Positions 43,566 to 52,202 of a stretch of 64,000 bases of DNA are shown one piece after another (the first letter of the stretch is position 1; every line of letters starts with the position of its first letter). The DNA lies in contig NZ_JAYXHR010000002.1 of the NCBI RefSeq assembly GCF_036017065.1, positions 1,364,001 to 1,428,000 of the forward strand, read 5' to 3'. This stretch comes from Uliginosibacterium sp036017065 (lineage in GTDB: Bacteria > Pseudomonadota > Gammaproteobacteria > Burkholderiales > Rhodocyclaceae). Position numbers and translations under genes: made by a program. Below the pieces are notes generated by a model. The model searched no databases. It was not told where the DNA came from and was given only the letters and a program-made list of their open reading frames with translations.

Positions 43566-44885
43566 ATGCATTCTCAAGAAAAGCCCCGAATTCTAGCCTA
43601 CCTCCGCAGTGCCTTCAGCGCCGCACACCCGGGCCGCCTGGCTCTGGTGGCAGGCGTGTCGCTGAGCGCCGCGGTGGTGGCCGTCGCCGTGCCGGGCACT
43701 GCGCCGACCCCGTTCCAGGTCAATCTGCTCGAGCAGTTGCCGATGCCGGCCATCGAGTACCTGGACGGCATGGACCAGCCCTTTGTGCGTGAAGGTAGCG
43801 TCGAGCGCGGCGATACCCTGGCCAGCCTGCTGGCACGTCTCGGCGTACAGGACCAGGACCTGAACCAGTTCGTGGCCGCTCATCCGGAAGCCCGGGCGCT
43901 GCTGCGCGCGCTGCGTCCCGGCGTGGCGGTCACCGTTACGACCACCCGTCTTGGCCGTCTGCTGTCGGTCTCGCTGCCGCAAAGCGGCGCGGACGGCCGC
44001 CTGCTGATCAGCCGCCAGGCCGGGCAGTTCGTGGTCAGCGATCAGCCGGCGCAACTGGAGTCGCGCGTGCGCATGGCCAGCGGCGAGATCCGTAGTTCGC
44101 TGTTCGCGGCGACGGACGGAATCGGCCTGCCGGACAGCGTGGCGACTTCGCTGGCCGACATCTTCGGCGCCAACATCGATTTCCATTCCGACCTGCGCCG
44201 TGGCGACCGCTTCAGCGTGGTGTACGAAATGCTCTACCACCAGGGTGCTGCGGTCCGTACGGGCCGCATCCTGGCCGCCGAGTTCGTCAACGACGGTCGT
44301 CGTTACAGCGCGGTGTGGTTCGTCGGTGCCGATGGCCGCGGCGAGTACTACAGCGCGGACGGCCGTCCGCTGCGCCAGGGCTTCCTGCGCTCGCCGCTTG
44401 AATTCTCGCGCGTGAGCTCCGGCTTCTCGATGCGTTTCCACCCGATCCTCAAGCAGTGGCGCGCTCACCGGGGCGTCGACTATGCCGCCCCCACCGGTAC
44501 GCGTATCCGTGCCACCGCCGACGGCGTGGTGGACTTCATCGGCCGGCAGAACGGTTACGGCAATTTCATCGTGTTGCGTCACCAGGGCTCCTACACCACC
44601 GCCTACGCGCACATGAACGGGTTTGCCAAGGGCCTGCAACGTGGCAGTCGGGTGAGCCAGGGCGAGCTGATCGGCTACGTCGGTTCGACCGGTTGGGCCA
44701 CCGGGCCGCACCTGCACTACGAATTCCGCGTGAATGGCGAGCAGAAGGACCCGATGCGCGTCGCGCTGCCGCAGTCTGCTCCGCTGATCGGTTCCCAATT
44801 GAGCGCTTTCCGCGAGCGTTCCGCCGGTGTCCTGGCCCAGCTTGCGCTGGCCGGCGCGCCGCAAGCCGTCGCTCTCCGCGATTGA
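43566..44885 (+). CDS. M23-family murein endopeptidase (MepM-like)
   Basis: 439 residues. A membrane anchor near residues 24-44 is followed by a LysM/OapA-like N-terminal part (GDTLASLLARLGV) and a linker domain. The C-terminal peptidase M23 domain has zinc ligands in HRGVD (His301, Asp305) and HLH (382-384). The family cleaves peptide cross-links in peptidoglycan. It directly precedes anmK and overlaps it by four bases, an arrangement that ties cell-wall cutting to recycling of anhydro-muropeptides. Confidence 0.95.
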   Translation: MHSQEKPRILAYLRSAFSAAHPGRLALVAGVSLSAAVVAVAVPGTAPTPFQVNLLEQLPMPAIEYLDGMDQPFVREGSVERGDTLASLLARLGVQDQDLNQFVAAHPEARALLRALRPGVAVTVTTTRLGRLLSVSLPQSGADGRLLISRQAGQFVVSDQPAQLESRVRMASGEIRSSLFAATDGIGLPDSVATSLADIFGANIDFHSDLRRGDRFSVVYEMLYHQGAAVRTGRILAAEFVNDGRRYSAVWFVGADGRGEYYSADGRPLRQGFLRSPLEFSRVSSGFSMRFHPILKQWRAHRGVDYAAPTGTRIRATADGVVDFIGRQNGYGNFIVLRHQGSYTTAYAHMNGFAKGLQRGSRVSQGELIGYVGSTGWATGPHLHYEFRVNGEQKDPMRVALPQSAPLIGSQLSAFRERSAGVLAQLALAGAPQAVALRD

Positions 44886-45976
44886 TCCCTGGCGAGCACT
44901 ACATCGGCCTGATGTCCGGCACCAGTCTGGACGCGGTCGATGCCGTGCTCGCTGACTTTTCTGCCACACCCCGTCTCGTCGCCAGTCATTCGCTGGCAAT
45001 TCCACCGTCTCTGCGCGAACGCCTGCTGGCACTGAACGCACCTGCGCATGACGAGCTGCGTGCTGCCATGGAGTCCAGCGTCGCGCTCGCCGACCTCTAT
45101 GCGGAGGCCGTTCGCGGCTTGCTGGATGTGTCGGGCTTTACGGTGGATCGCATCGCCGCGATCGGCTGTCATGGTCAGACGGTGCGACACCGGCCGGAGG
45201 CCGGTTACACCCTGCAGCTGAACCAGCCTGCGCGGCTGGCCGAGCGTAGCGGCATCACCGTGGTGGCGGACTTCCGTAGCCGTGACGTGGCCGCTGGCGG
45301 ACAAGGCGCGCCGCTCGTGCCGGCTTTCCATGATCGCGTGCTGCGCTCGCCGGACGAATCGCGCGTCATCCTGAATCTCGGCGGCATCGCCAACCTGACG
45401 CGACTTGCGCCCGGAGAGCCGGTCCTCGGTTTCGATACCGGACCCGCCAATGCCTTGCTCGACGGCTGGGCCGCCTGCCATCTGGGTCGCCCCTTCGATG
45501 CCGATGGCGACTGGGCTGCCGGCGGGCAGGTCGATGCCGCCTTGCTGGAGCGGCTGCTGGCACATCCCTTTTTTGTCGCGCCGGCACCCAAGAGCTGTGG
45601 GCGCGAAGAGTTTTCGCTGGACTGGGTGAAGGCGTCGTTGCGTGGCGCAGAGGCGCCGCAGGATGTACAGGCCACGCTGGCGGAATTGACCGCACGTTCG
45701 GTCGCGGAAGGAATTCGCCAGGCCGGGCCTTTGCCCGATCGCGTGCTGGTTTGCGGCGGTGGCGCACGCAACGCCGACCTCATGCGCCGTCTGGCTGCTG
45801 TGCTGCAACCTGCGGTGGTCACGACGACCGATTCGGTGGGCGTGCCCGGTGCCTGGCTGGAGGCTTTCGCCTTTGCATGGTTGGCGCGGCGCTGTCTGCA
45901 TGGCGAGGCAGGCAACCTTCCTGCCGTGACGGGCGCGCGCGGACCGCGCGCGTTGGGCGCGATCTACCCGGCCTGA
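44882..45976 (+). CDS. anmK: Anhydro-N-acetylmuramic acid kinase AnmK
   Basis: 364 residues starting at TTG 44882. The TTGA overlaps the stop of the M23 gene, and the product begins IPGEHYIGLMSGTSLDAVD, the conserved ATP-binding N-terminus. An ATG start at 44912 would remove it. Further motifs are GCHGQTVRHRP, NLGGIANLT, DTGPANALLD and LVCGGGARN. It phosphorylates and opens 1,6-anhydro-MurNAc from cell-wall turnover. E. coli AnmK has 369 residues. Confidence 0.95.
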   Translation: MIPGEHYIGLMSGTSLDAVDAVLADFSATPRLVASHSLAIPPSLRERLLALNAPAHDELRAAMESSVALADLYAEAVRGLLDVSGFTVDRIAAIGCHGQTVRHRPEAGYTLQLNQPARLAERSGITVVADFRSRDVAAGGQGAPLVPAFHDRVLRSPDESRVILNLGGIANLTRLAPGEPVLGFDTGPANALLDGWAACHLGRPFDADGDWAAGGQVDAALLERLLAHPFFVAPAPKSCGREEFSLDWVKASLRGAEAPQDVQATLAELTARSVAEGIRQAGPLPDRVLVCGGGARNADLMRRLAAVLQPAVVTTTDSVGVPGAWLEAFAFAWLARRCLHGEAGNLPAVTGARGPRALGAIYPA

Positions 45977-46003
45977 GCGAGATGGAGCACGTGGGTAAAC
46001 GAA

Positions 46004-46030
46004 AACGGGGCGCCAGGGCGCCCCGTTCTT
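46004..46030. terminator. Terminator between anmK and erpA
   Basis: Stem AACGGGGCGCC/GGCGCCCCGTT (46004-46014 with 46017-46027), followed by CTTTT on the plus strand and by AAAA-derived T on the minus strand. Confidence 0.88.
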
Positions 46031-46046
46031 TTGCGGCTTCGTCGTC

Positions 46047-46418
46047 TCAGACGGAGAAGGACGATCCGCAGCCGCAGGTCGTGCTGGCGTTCGGGTTCCG
46101 GATCACGAACTGCGAGCCTTCCAGGCCATCGGTGTAGTCGATCTCTGCGCCGACCAGGTACTGGTAGCTCATCGCGTCGATCAGCAACGAGACACCGTTC
46201 TTTTCCATCACGGTGTCGTCTTCGTTGGCGATCTCGTCGAAGGTGAAGCCGTACTGGAAGCCGGAGCAGCCACCACCGGACACGAAGACGCGCAGCTTCA
46301 GGTCGGGGTTGCCTTCCTCGGCGATCAGTTCGGCCACCTTGCCGGCTGCGCTATCGGTAAACAGCAGCGGGAGCGGCATGGAAGTATCGGCGGTTACGGT
46401 TTCGGTCACGGCATTCAT
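46047..46418 (-). CDS. erpA: Iron-sulfur cluster insertion protein ErpA
   Basis: 123 residues. A-type carrier with the three cluster-binding cysteines in SGGGCSGFQYGF and the C-terminal CGCGSSF. It passes Fe-S clusters to apoproteins such as those of isoprenoid synthesis. The start is followed by a short polar extension; a GGAG site precedes ATG 46418. It is apparently monocistronic. The 172 bases upstream hold the rplS terminator and its own promoter region. Confidence 0.96.
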   Translation of the reverse strand: MNAVTETVTADTSMPLPLLFTDSAAGKVAELIAEEGNPDLKLRVFVSGGGCSGFQYGFTFDEIANEDDTVMEKNGVSLLIDAMSYQYLVGAEIDYTDGLEGSQFVIRNPNASTTCGCGSSFSV

Positions 46419-46548
46419 AGTGGTAACTCCTTGGACTTGCCTCGGCCAACATCAAAGCACTGGCCAAGGCTAGCGTCAACGCATTGCACAAATTGGACGG
46501 CGCTATCGGCACAAAGTTCGCCAGTCGCCCCGACCCTGGCCCCAAACG

Positions 46549-46575
46549 GCAACGCCCCGCAGAGCGGGGCGTTGC
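46549..46575 (-). terminator. Terminator of the rpsP-rimM-trmD-rplS operon
   Basis: 12-bp stem GCAACGCCCCGC/GCGGGGCGTTGC around the loop AGA, 15 bases after the rplS stop, with a short T stretch on the minus-strand side. Confidence 0.85.
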
Positions 46576-46590
46576 AGGGACCGGTAAGGC

Positions 46591-46995
46591 TTATTCCTGG
46601 GTTTCGGCAGCCGCCGCGGCCGGAGCGCTCTTGGCGCCACGGGCGGTAAGCTTTTCCTTGATACGGGCCGACTTGCCGGAACGCTCGCGCAGGTAGTACA
46701 GCTTGGCGCGGCGCACGTCACCACGGCGCTTCACCTCAATGCTGGCAACCAGCGGGGAATAGGTCTGGAAAGTACGTTCCACGCCTTCGCCCGACGAGAT
46801 CTTGCGGACGATGAAGCTGGAGTTCAGGCCGCGGTTGCGCTTGGCAATCACCACGCCTTCGTAGGCCTGCAGACGTTCGCGGTTACCTTCCTTGACCTTC
46901 ACCTGGACGATCACGGTGTCGCCGGGTGCGAAGTCGGGGATGGTCTTGCCCAGGCGGGCGATTTCTTCCTGTTCCAGTTGGGCGATCAGGTTCAT
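46591..46995 (-). CDS. rplS: Ribosomal protein L19 (bL19)
   Basis: 134 residues. The N-terminus MNLIAQLEQEEIARL and the segments PGDTVIVQVKVKEGNRERLQ and FIVRKISSGEGVERTF are diagnostic. There is a C-terminal Ala/Lys-rich extension of about 15 residues beyond the usual 115-120. It is the last gene of the operon, which encodes two ribosomal proteins and two RNA maturation factors. Confidence 0.98.
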   Translation of the reverse strand: MNLIAQLEQEEIARLGKTIPDFAPGDTVIVQVKVKEGNRERLQAYEGVVIAKRNRGLNSSFIVRKISSGEGVERTFQTYSPLVASIEVKRRGDVRRAKLYYLRERSGKSARIKEKLTARGAKSAPAAAAAETQE

Positions 46996-47090
46996 GTGCG
47001 TTACTCCTTCATCAAAGTTTGGCCGGGTAAGCCCCGGACTTGCATGCCGAGCAGGTCGCCACCTGGGTGCATGCGTTTGTCACGCGAAGA

Positions 47091-47855
47091 CTAGCTGCCG
47101 CCTTCGCCATTCTCCTGCCTGAACGCGTCAAGCAGTCTTGCTTCTTCCTTCGTCAGCGTCCGGCCTGCCAGCAGGTCCGGGCGCTTCTGCCAGGTTCTTC
47201 CCAGTGCCTGCTTCAGGCGCCAGCGGCGGATTTCCGCGTGGTTGCCCGACATCAGCACGGCTGGCACGGCGTCGCCGTCCCAGTCTTCCGGTCGCGTATA
47301 GTGCGGACAGTCCAGCAAGCCGGCGACGAAGGAATCCTCCACCGCCGAGTCCGCATCATTCAGTGCGCCCGGCAACAATCTCACCAGCGCATCGATCAGC
47401 AGCATGGCCGGCAGCTCGCCGCCGGACACCACGAAATCACCGATCGACACTTCTTCATCCACGCAGCGGTCGATGAGGCGTTGATCCACCCCCTCGTACC
47501 GCCCGCACAACAGCACCAGGCCGTCATGCTTCGCCAGTCGCGTCACGCCAGCGTGATCCAGCGGTGCGCCTTGCGGCGACAGATACACCACGCGAGGCGT
47601 AGCACCTTCCTGCAACTGCGCTGCCTTCGCCGCGGTGATCGACTGCGCCAGCGGTTCGCCCAGCATCACCATGCCAGGACCGCCACCGTAAGGCCGGTCA
47701 TCCACCGTGCGATGCGGGTCGCTGGTGAAGTCGCGCGGATTCCAGCAGCGCAGCTTCCACAGGCCGCGCTCATGGGCGCGCCGGGAGATGCCGTGATCGC
47801 GGATCGCCGCGAACATCTCCGGGAACAGCGTGATCGCGTCGATGCGCAGGCTCAC
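47091..47855 (-). CDS. trmD: tRNA (guanine37-N1)-methyltransferase TrmD
   Basis: 254 residues from GTG 47855, preceded by TAGGA. The N-terminal SPOUT fold contains RIDAITLFPEMF, DDRPYGGGPGMVM and the trefoil-knot segment LLCGRYEGVDQR, then IGDFVVSGGELPAM. The C-terminal domain ends in KRPDLL. It methylates G37 next to the anticodon to prevent frameshifting. The frame stays open to 47915, but that part overlaps rimM. It lies seven bases from the rimM stop. Confidence 0.96.
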   Translation of the reverse strand: MSLRIDAITLFPEMFAAIRDHGISRRAHERGLWKLRCWNPRDFTSDPHRTVDDRPYGGGPGMVMLGEPLAQSITAAKAAQLQEGATPRVVYLSPQGAPLDHAGVTRLAKHDGLVLLCGRYEGVDQRLIDRCVDEEVSIGDFVVSGGELPAMLLIDALVRLLPGALNDADSAVEDSFVAGLLDCPHYTRPEDWDGDAVPAVLMSGNHAEIRRWRLKQALGRTWQKRPDLLAGRTLTKEEARLLDAFRQENGEGGS

Positions 47856-47862
47856 GGCCGTC

Positions 47863-48384
47863 CTACCAGTCCAGTTCCCACTCGACGACGATGCGCCGGC
47901 CGGCGATATCGACATCTTTCACATACGCGCCGACGAAGGGGATCAGGCGTTCCTGCCTGTTCTCGCCTTCACCGGCCACGATTTCCATCACGGCATGCGC
48001 GCCGGTTTCCACCAGGCTTGCCACCGTCCCCAGGGATTCTCCCTTGGGATTCTCGACGTTCAGGCCAACGAGATCGGCCCAGTAATACTCGTCCTTGTCC
48101 GGCGCTGGCAGGGCTTCACGCGGTGCGGCCACGTACTGGCCGGTCAGGGCCTCGGCGCCGTTGCGGTCTTCGATGCCATCGAAGGCCACCACCAGTCCCT
48201 TGCCATGCGCACGGCAGCCGCGCAGCTTGTGCGCCTGCCAGCCTGATGCCTCGGTCGCGGAATCGTCCGCTGAGAGCCACCAGATCGGCATCTTCCGCCA
48301 GGACAGCGGGTCGTCCCCGAAGGGATGAACCTTTACCCAGCCCTGAATGCCGAAAGGGGCGACGATGCGCCCCAGAACAATCAT
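47863..48384 (-). CDS. rimM: Ribosome maturation factor RimM
   Basis: 173 residues. The N-terminal RimM domain begins MIVLGRIVAPFGIQGWVKV. The C-terminal PRC-barrel includes EYYWADLVGLNVENPKGE and RLIPFVGAYVKDVD. It assists 30S head assembly with S19. Second gene of the operon, 34 bases after rpsP. Confidence 0.97.
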   Translation of the reverse strand: MIVLGRIVAPFGIQGWVKVHPFGDDPLSWRKMPIWWLSADDSATEASGWQAHKLRGCRAHGKGLVVAFDGIEDRNGAEALTGQYVAAPREALPAPDKDEYYWADLVGLNVENPKGESLGTVASLVETGAHAVMEIVAGEGENRQERLIPFVGAYVKDVDIAGRRIVVEWELDW

Positions 48385-48418
48385 TGCCGGCTTGTACTGC
48401 TCAGATCGCGACTGCAGC

Positions 48419-48676
48419 TCAGGCCGCAGCGGCGCTCTTGGCTTGTTGCTTGACCAGACGCTCGACCGTCGGGGAGAGCTTGGCGCCGTTCTGTTGCCAG
48501 TAGCTCAGACGTTCGGCGTTCACCGACAGCGTGACTTCGGCGCCAGCGGCGACCGGGTTGTAGAAACCCACGCGCTCGATGAAGCGGCCGTCACGACGGT
48601 TGCGCGAATCAGCGGCGACGATGTTGTAGAACGGACGCTTCTTAGCGCCGCCACGAGCGAGACGAATGACAACCAT
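48419..48676 (-). CDS. rpsP: Ribosomal protein S16 (bS16)
   Basis: 85 residues. MVVIRLARGGAKKRPFYNIV, then DSRNRRDGRFIERVGFYNP, are the S16 signature. It opens the rpsP-rimM-trmD-rplS operon and has a vegetative promoter just upstream. Confidence 0.98.
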   Translation of the reverse strand: MVVIRLARGGAKKRPFYNIVAADSRNRRDGRFIERVGFYNPVAAGAEVTLSVNAERLSYWQQNGAKLSPTVERLVKQQAKSAAAA

Positions 48677-48711
48677 GTCAGTATCCTGAGTCGGAATACG
48701 AAAAGCCCAGC

Positions 48712-48740
48712 ATTCTATCGGGGGAGGACGTCAATAGCAA
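48712..48740 (-). promoter_or_regulatory. Sigma-70 type promoter of the rpsP operon
   Basis: On the minus strand, TTGCTA (4 of 6 to TTGACA) and TAGAAT (5 of 6 to TATAAT) are separated by 17 bases. The -10 box is about 36 bases before the rpsP start. Confidence 0.55.
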
Positions 48741-48846
48741 GCCTCCTTGAAAACCCGTCCCGGTGGCTGCCGGACGGGCTGCGCAGAATCGGGCGCATGA
48801 AATAGAATCGGCCCTCGACCCCCACCCCCATACCCCAAGCGCCCCC

Positions 48847-50334
48847 ATGTCAGTCACCTCCACCAGGAATGATGTCGTCGGCGACGTCATCGACTGGCTT
48901 ACCTCGCAGCCCACGCCCGACCTCGATGCCGAGTCGCGGGCGCTTGCTGCCAAGCTGGCGGCGCTGGCCACGCCAGGGGTGACCAGCGCGCAGTTCCATC
49001 GCTGTATCGAACTCTTCTACAGCCGGGCCTTGCAACTGTCCGGCGAAGTGCGGCGCGAGTTGCGCACCGAGAAGCTCCCGCTTGAAACGGATCGCCTGCA
49101 ATCGGTCCGTCTCCTCGCCGATTCGTTGTTCCGCGTCGCGGTGGGTTTCGTCCGCGTCCTGTCGGACGCACGCCAGGGGGCGATCCGCAGCCAGCGCCGC
49201 CTGAACGAGACGGCTTCCGCGCGTGCCCTGCGCATCCTCACCGAACATTTCCTCGTCATCAATCTGGCGGGGACCGAGCCGGCTCCCGAGATGTGGGCGA
49301 CGGCTTACCAGCTCTACCTGCTGTCGCGCATGGAGGCGGACCCCAGCCTGCCCCCGGGCAGCCCCGCCGAAACCGCGTTGTTCGCCTACAAGCGCCTGCT
49401 GGCGCTGCCGACCGTGGCGCCGCGCAGCCTGTCGCCGGCCGAGCTGGACTGGGCGGCGGAATATCTCACCCGCATAAGCGGCCAGGCGCACGTGCAGGCC
49501 GAAAAGCCGCAGTCGCTGGAAGGCGGCTGGTACTGGATCGATCCGGACGAAGGCGCCGAGCCGCAAGCGTGTTCGCGTCGCGAGCCGCCTTCGCGCAACG
49601 GCCTGTTGTTCTTCTCCACGCAGCCACTGGCCCGTCGTGCCGCGGAAGCGCTGGCTCGCCACGAAGGTGGGCGCGGCGGCCCGGAGCTGGAGCCGAGCGA
49701 ACTGTATCCGGGCGTGCAGCCGGTTTCGCTGTTGCAGCGCCTGCGCCAGCGCTGGTCGGCGCCGGCCAAGCGCGAGCAGCCGCGCCGTCGGCAGGAGTAT
49801 GAAGTCGACGTGTGCGTCGGCCTGCAGGCGATCTGGGAAGTGCTGCGCGGCCGTCGCGACCCGGCCGAGGTGATGTCGCACTGGAAGGTGCAGAACGAAA
49901 GCCCGGGCGGTATCGCCATCCTGCATGTCAGCGGCTTGACCGGCGGCATCATGGCGGGCTCGGTGCTGTGCCTGCGTGCGTCGCCGGGCGAGGCCTGGAG
50001 CCTGTGCCTGGTGCGCTGGATGCGCACCGACAAGCCTGGCCATGTGGAGCTGGGCCTGCAGATCGTGTCCAAGGGCGCGATCCCCGTGCAGGTCGGTTTC
50101 CGTGGCAACGACCGGCAGAACCCGATGGTGGATGCGCTGGTGCTGCCGGTGCTGCCGGCCTTGCGCAAGCACCAGGCGGTGCTCGCTCCGTCCGGCACGT
50201 ACACCTCGCGCCGCTTCCTGCTGATCTCGGATGTCGACCGGCTCTACGTCGCGCAGGGACGCCTGCTCAGCCTGGACATGCAGACCTCCAGCGTCGAGCT
50301 GTTCCAGTTCGAGATCGATCCCTACCCGATCTGA
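48847..50334 (+). CDS. Conserved-looking protein of unknown function, PilZ-like C-terminus possible
   Basis: 495 residues, no signal peptide or membrane segment. The N-terminal 230 residues are helical with many Arg and Leu (SALAAKLAALATPGVT-like composition), a central part is Pro/Arg-rich (about 310-345), and the last 150 residues look like a beta-barrel (GGIAILHVSGLTGGIMAGSV, WMRTDKPGHVELGLQIVS). That pattern recalls PilZ-type or similar barrels, but the RxxxR...DxSxxG signature is not clear. ATG 48847 was preferred to the 28-codon longer frame. It is divergent from rpsP, and its last 13 bases overlap the convergent yihY-like gene. Confidence 0.7.
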   Translation: MSVTSTRNDVVGDVIDWLTSQPTPDLDAESRALAAKLAALATPGVTSAQFHRCIELFYSRALQLSGEVRRELRTEKLPLETDRLQSVRLLADSLFRVAVGFVRVLSDARQGAIRSQRRLNETASARALRILTEHFLVINLAGTEPAPEMWATAYQLYLLSRMEADPSLPPGSPAETALFAYKRLLALPTVAPRSLSPAELDWAAEYLTRISGQAHVQAEKPQSLEGGWYWIDPDEGAEPQACSRREPPSRNGLLFFSTQPLARRAAEALARHEGGRGGPELEPSELYPGVQPVSLLQRLRQRWSAPAKREQPRRRQEYEVDVCVGLQAIWEVLRGRRDPAEVMSHWKVQNESPGGIAILHVSGLTGGIMAGSVLCLRASPGEAWSLCLVRWMRTDKPGHVELGLQIVSKGAIPVQVGFRGNDRQNPMVDALVLPVLPALRKHQAVLAPSGTYTSRRFLLISDVDRLYVAQGRLLSLDMQTSSVELFQFEIDPYPI

Positions 50335-51530
50335 GCTTCGTCGAGCTGGACCACCGGGACGTCCAGCGCGCCGCGCAGGCGCAGTACGAGCGGATCGTCG
50401 AGCATGTCGCGCGGCTCCGCCTCCAGCAGGAAGTAACTCGTCAGTTCTCCCAGCGTGAGGCGGTCCCCCGCCGCGCACAGCAGCCAGTCGCCGTCCTCGG
50501 TGCGGGTGGCGACCCCGCCTTCGGCAAGCCGCAACAGCATGCCTTCCACGCTGCCCACCGTCTGGCCACAGGCAGTGGCGAGCGCATCCAGCGTGGACGT
50601 CTTGCCGGCATGCTGGGCACGGGTCAGCGCGCGTACCAGCAGGAGCCCGGCGCGGAAACGTCCCAGCGGCGTGTCCGGCAGCAGGCGGCGGCGCGCCAGG
50701 AAGTCCGGCAGGCTGGCGGCCACGGTGGCGCCGAGCAGGATTGCGCACCATGAGGCATACAACCACAGCAGGAAGATCGGCAGGACCGAGAAGGTGCCGT
50801 AGATCAGCGTGAAGTTGGGCAGGCGCGCGAGATACAGGCCGAACAGGCGCTGGACCAGCATCGTGCCCAGGCCCGCGATCAGGCCGCCGGCGATGCTGTG
50901 CCAGAGGTTGAGGCGCCGGTTCGGCACCGCGTGGAAGAGGTAGGCAAACAGCGCCGACATCAGGCCGGCCGTGCCGAGGGTGAATGCGAAGCCGCGCACC
51001 CAGCTGGGCCCGTCGATGGCGCCGACCGAGGCCTTCACCACGTACACCATGGCGAACACGCCGAGCGCGAACACCAGTGGTCCCAGCGTCAGCACCACCC
51101 AGTAGGTCGGCAGGGTCACGTACCAGCGGCGTGGCTGCGGAATGTTCCAGATGGCATTGAGCGTGCGGTCCACCGTCTGCAGCAGCATGACCGCGGTGAT
51201 CAGCAACAGCGCGGTGCCGAGCACGGTCAGGTTCGAGGCCTTCTGGCTGAACTGCAGCGCATAGGTGGTGATGACCTTGCCGGCGCGGTCGGGCAGCAGG
51301 TTGCGCACGAGGAAGTTGCGCGCCTCCACGCCGATGCTGGAGAAGCCGTCGAACTGGCTGGTCACCAGCAGCACCACCGTCACCAGCGGCACCAGCGACA
51401 GCAGCGTGGTGAACGTCAGGCTGCCGGCGATCTGCATGCCGCGCGTGTCGCGGAAACGCGCCAGCACCATCTGCACGAATTCGAGGACGGTGTGTTGGCG
51501 CCAATGCTGGGCACGCGCAGACAGGTTCAT
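50322..51530 (-). CDS. YihY/UPF0761-family inner membrane protein
   Basis: 402 residues. About six membrane segments lie between residues 30 and 270, with the family pattern GMQIAGSLTFTTLLSLVPLVTV, ALLLITAVMLLQTVDRTLNAIW and TFSVLPIFLLWLYASWCAILLGA. A cytoplasmic winged-helix-like tail of about 120 residues follows. Older annotations call it ribonuclease BN in error. The role is unknown. It is divergent from wrbA, 57 bases away. Confidence 0.92.
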   Translation of the reverse strand: MNLSARAQHWRQHTVLEFVQMVLARFRDTRGMQIAGSLTFTTLLSLVPLVTVVLLVTSQFDGFSSIGVEARNFLVRNLLPDRAGKVITTYALQFSQKASNLTVLGTALLLITAVMLLQTVDRTLNAIWNIPQPRRWYVTLPTYWVVLTLGPLVFALGVFAMVYVVKASVGAIDGPSWVRGFAFTLGTAGLMSALFAYLFHAVPNRRLNLWHSIAGGLIAGLGTMLVQRLFGLYLARLPNFTLIYGTFSVLPIFLLWLYASWCAILLGATVAASLPDFLARRRLLPDTPLGRFRAGLLLVRALTRAQHAGKTSTLDALATACGQTVGSVEGMLLRLAEGGVATRTEDGDWLLCAAGDRLTLGELTSYFLLEAEPRDMLDDPLVLRLRGALDVPVVQLDEAQIG

Positions 51531-51587
51531 GAACGGCGGGGCAAGTAGAATGGCCGCCTATTCTACTGGCCGGGGCGCGTCCCACCG

Positions 51588-52202
51588 ATGCAGGCAAATA
51601 CGCAGGACATCCTTGTTCTCTACTACAGCCACCGGGGCTCGGTGCGGGCGCTGGCCGAACAGGTGGCGCGTGGCATCGACAGCGTGCGGGGCGCGGCGGC
51701 GCGGGTGCGCACGGTGCCGCGCGTGTCGACGGTGTGTGAAGCGGTGGAAGAGGACATTCCCGCCGACGGCCCGCCCTATGTCGAATTGCGTGACCTCGAA
51801 GAATGCGTCGGCCTCGCGCTGGGCTCGCCGACGCGCTTCGGCAACATGGCCTCGGCCATGAAGTACTTTCTGGACGGCACGGCCAGCCAGTGGTTGGCCG
51901 GGGCGCTGGCGGGCAAGCCGGCCTGCGTGTTCACGTCCACCTCGTCCATGCACGGCGGGCAGGAAACCACCTTGCTGTCGATGATGCTGCCCTTGTTCCA
52001 CCACGGCATGCTGGTGATGGGCCTGCCCTATACGGAGCCCGGCCTCAACGCCACGCGCAGCGGGGGTACCCCCTACGGCGCCAGTCATCTCGCCGGCATT
52101 TCATCCGACCCCCTGCTCACCGAGGACGAGCGCGCACTGGCTTTTGCGCAGGGCAAGCGCCTGGCCGAAGTGGCTTTGCGCCTGGCCACGGAGTCCGCAT
52201 GA
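51588..52202 (+). CDS. wrbA: NAD(P)H:quinone oxidoreductase, WrbA type IV
   Basis: 204 residues. A flavodoxin-like fold with FMN-phosphate loop YYSHRGSVRALA (about 12-23), GSPTRFGNMASAMKYFLDGT and FTSTSSMHGGQETT, which are typical of WrbA. It reduces quinones by two electrons, avoiding semiquinones. Its stop overlaps the DUF2069 gene start, and an acetyltransferase gene follows with the same kind of overlap, so the three form one operon. Confidence 0.95.
   Translation: MQANTQDILVLYYSHRGSVRALAEQVARGIDSVRGAAARVRTVPRVSTVCEAVEEDIPADGPPYVELRDLEECVGLALGSPTRFGNMASAMKYFLDGTASQWLAGALAGKPACVFTSTSSMHGGQETTLLSMMLPLFHHGMLVMGLPYTEPGLNATRSGGTPYGASHLAGISSDPLLTEDERALAFAQGKRLAEVALRLATESA

Noticed and set aside
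48712..48734. TTGACG and TAGAAT as the rpsP promoter
   Set aside because: The spacing between these two boxes is only 11 bases; TTGCTA further upstream gives the correct 17.
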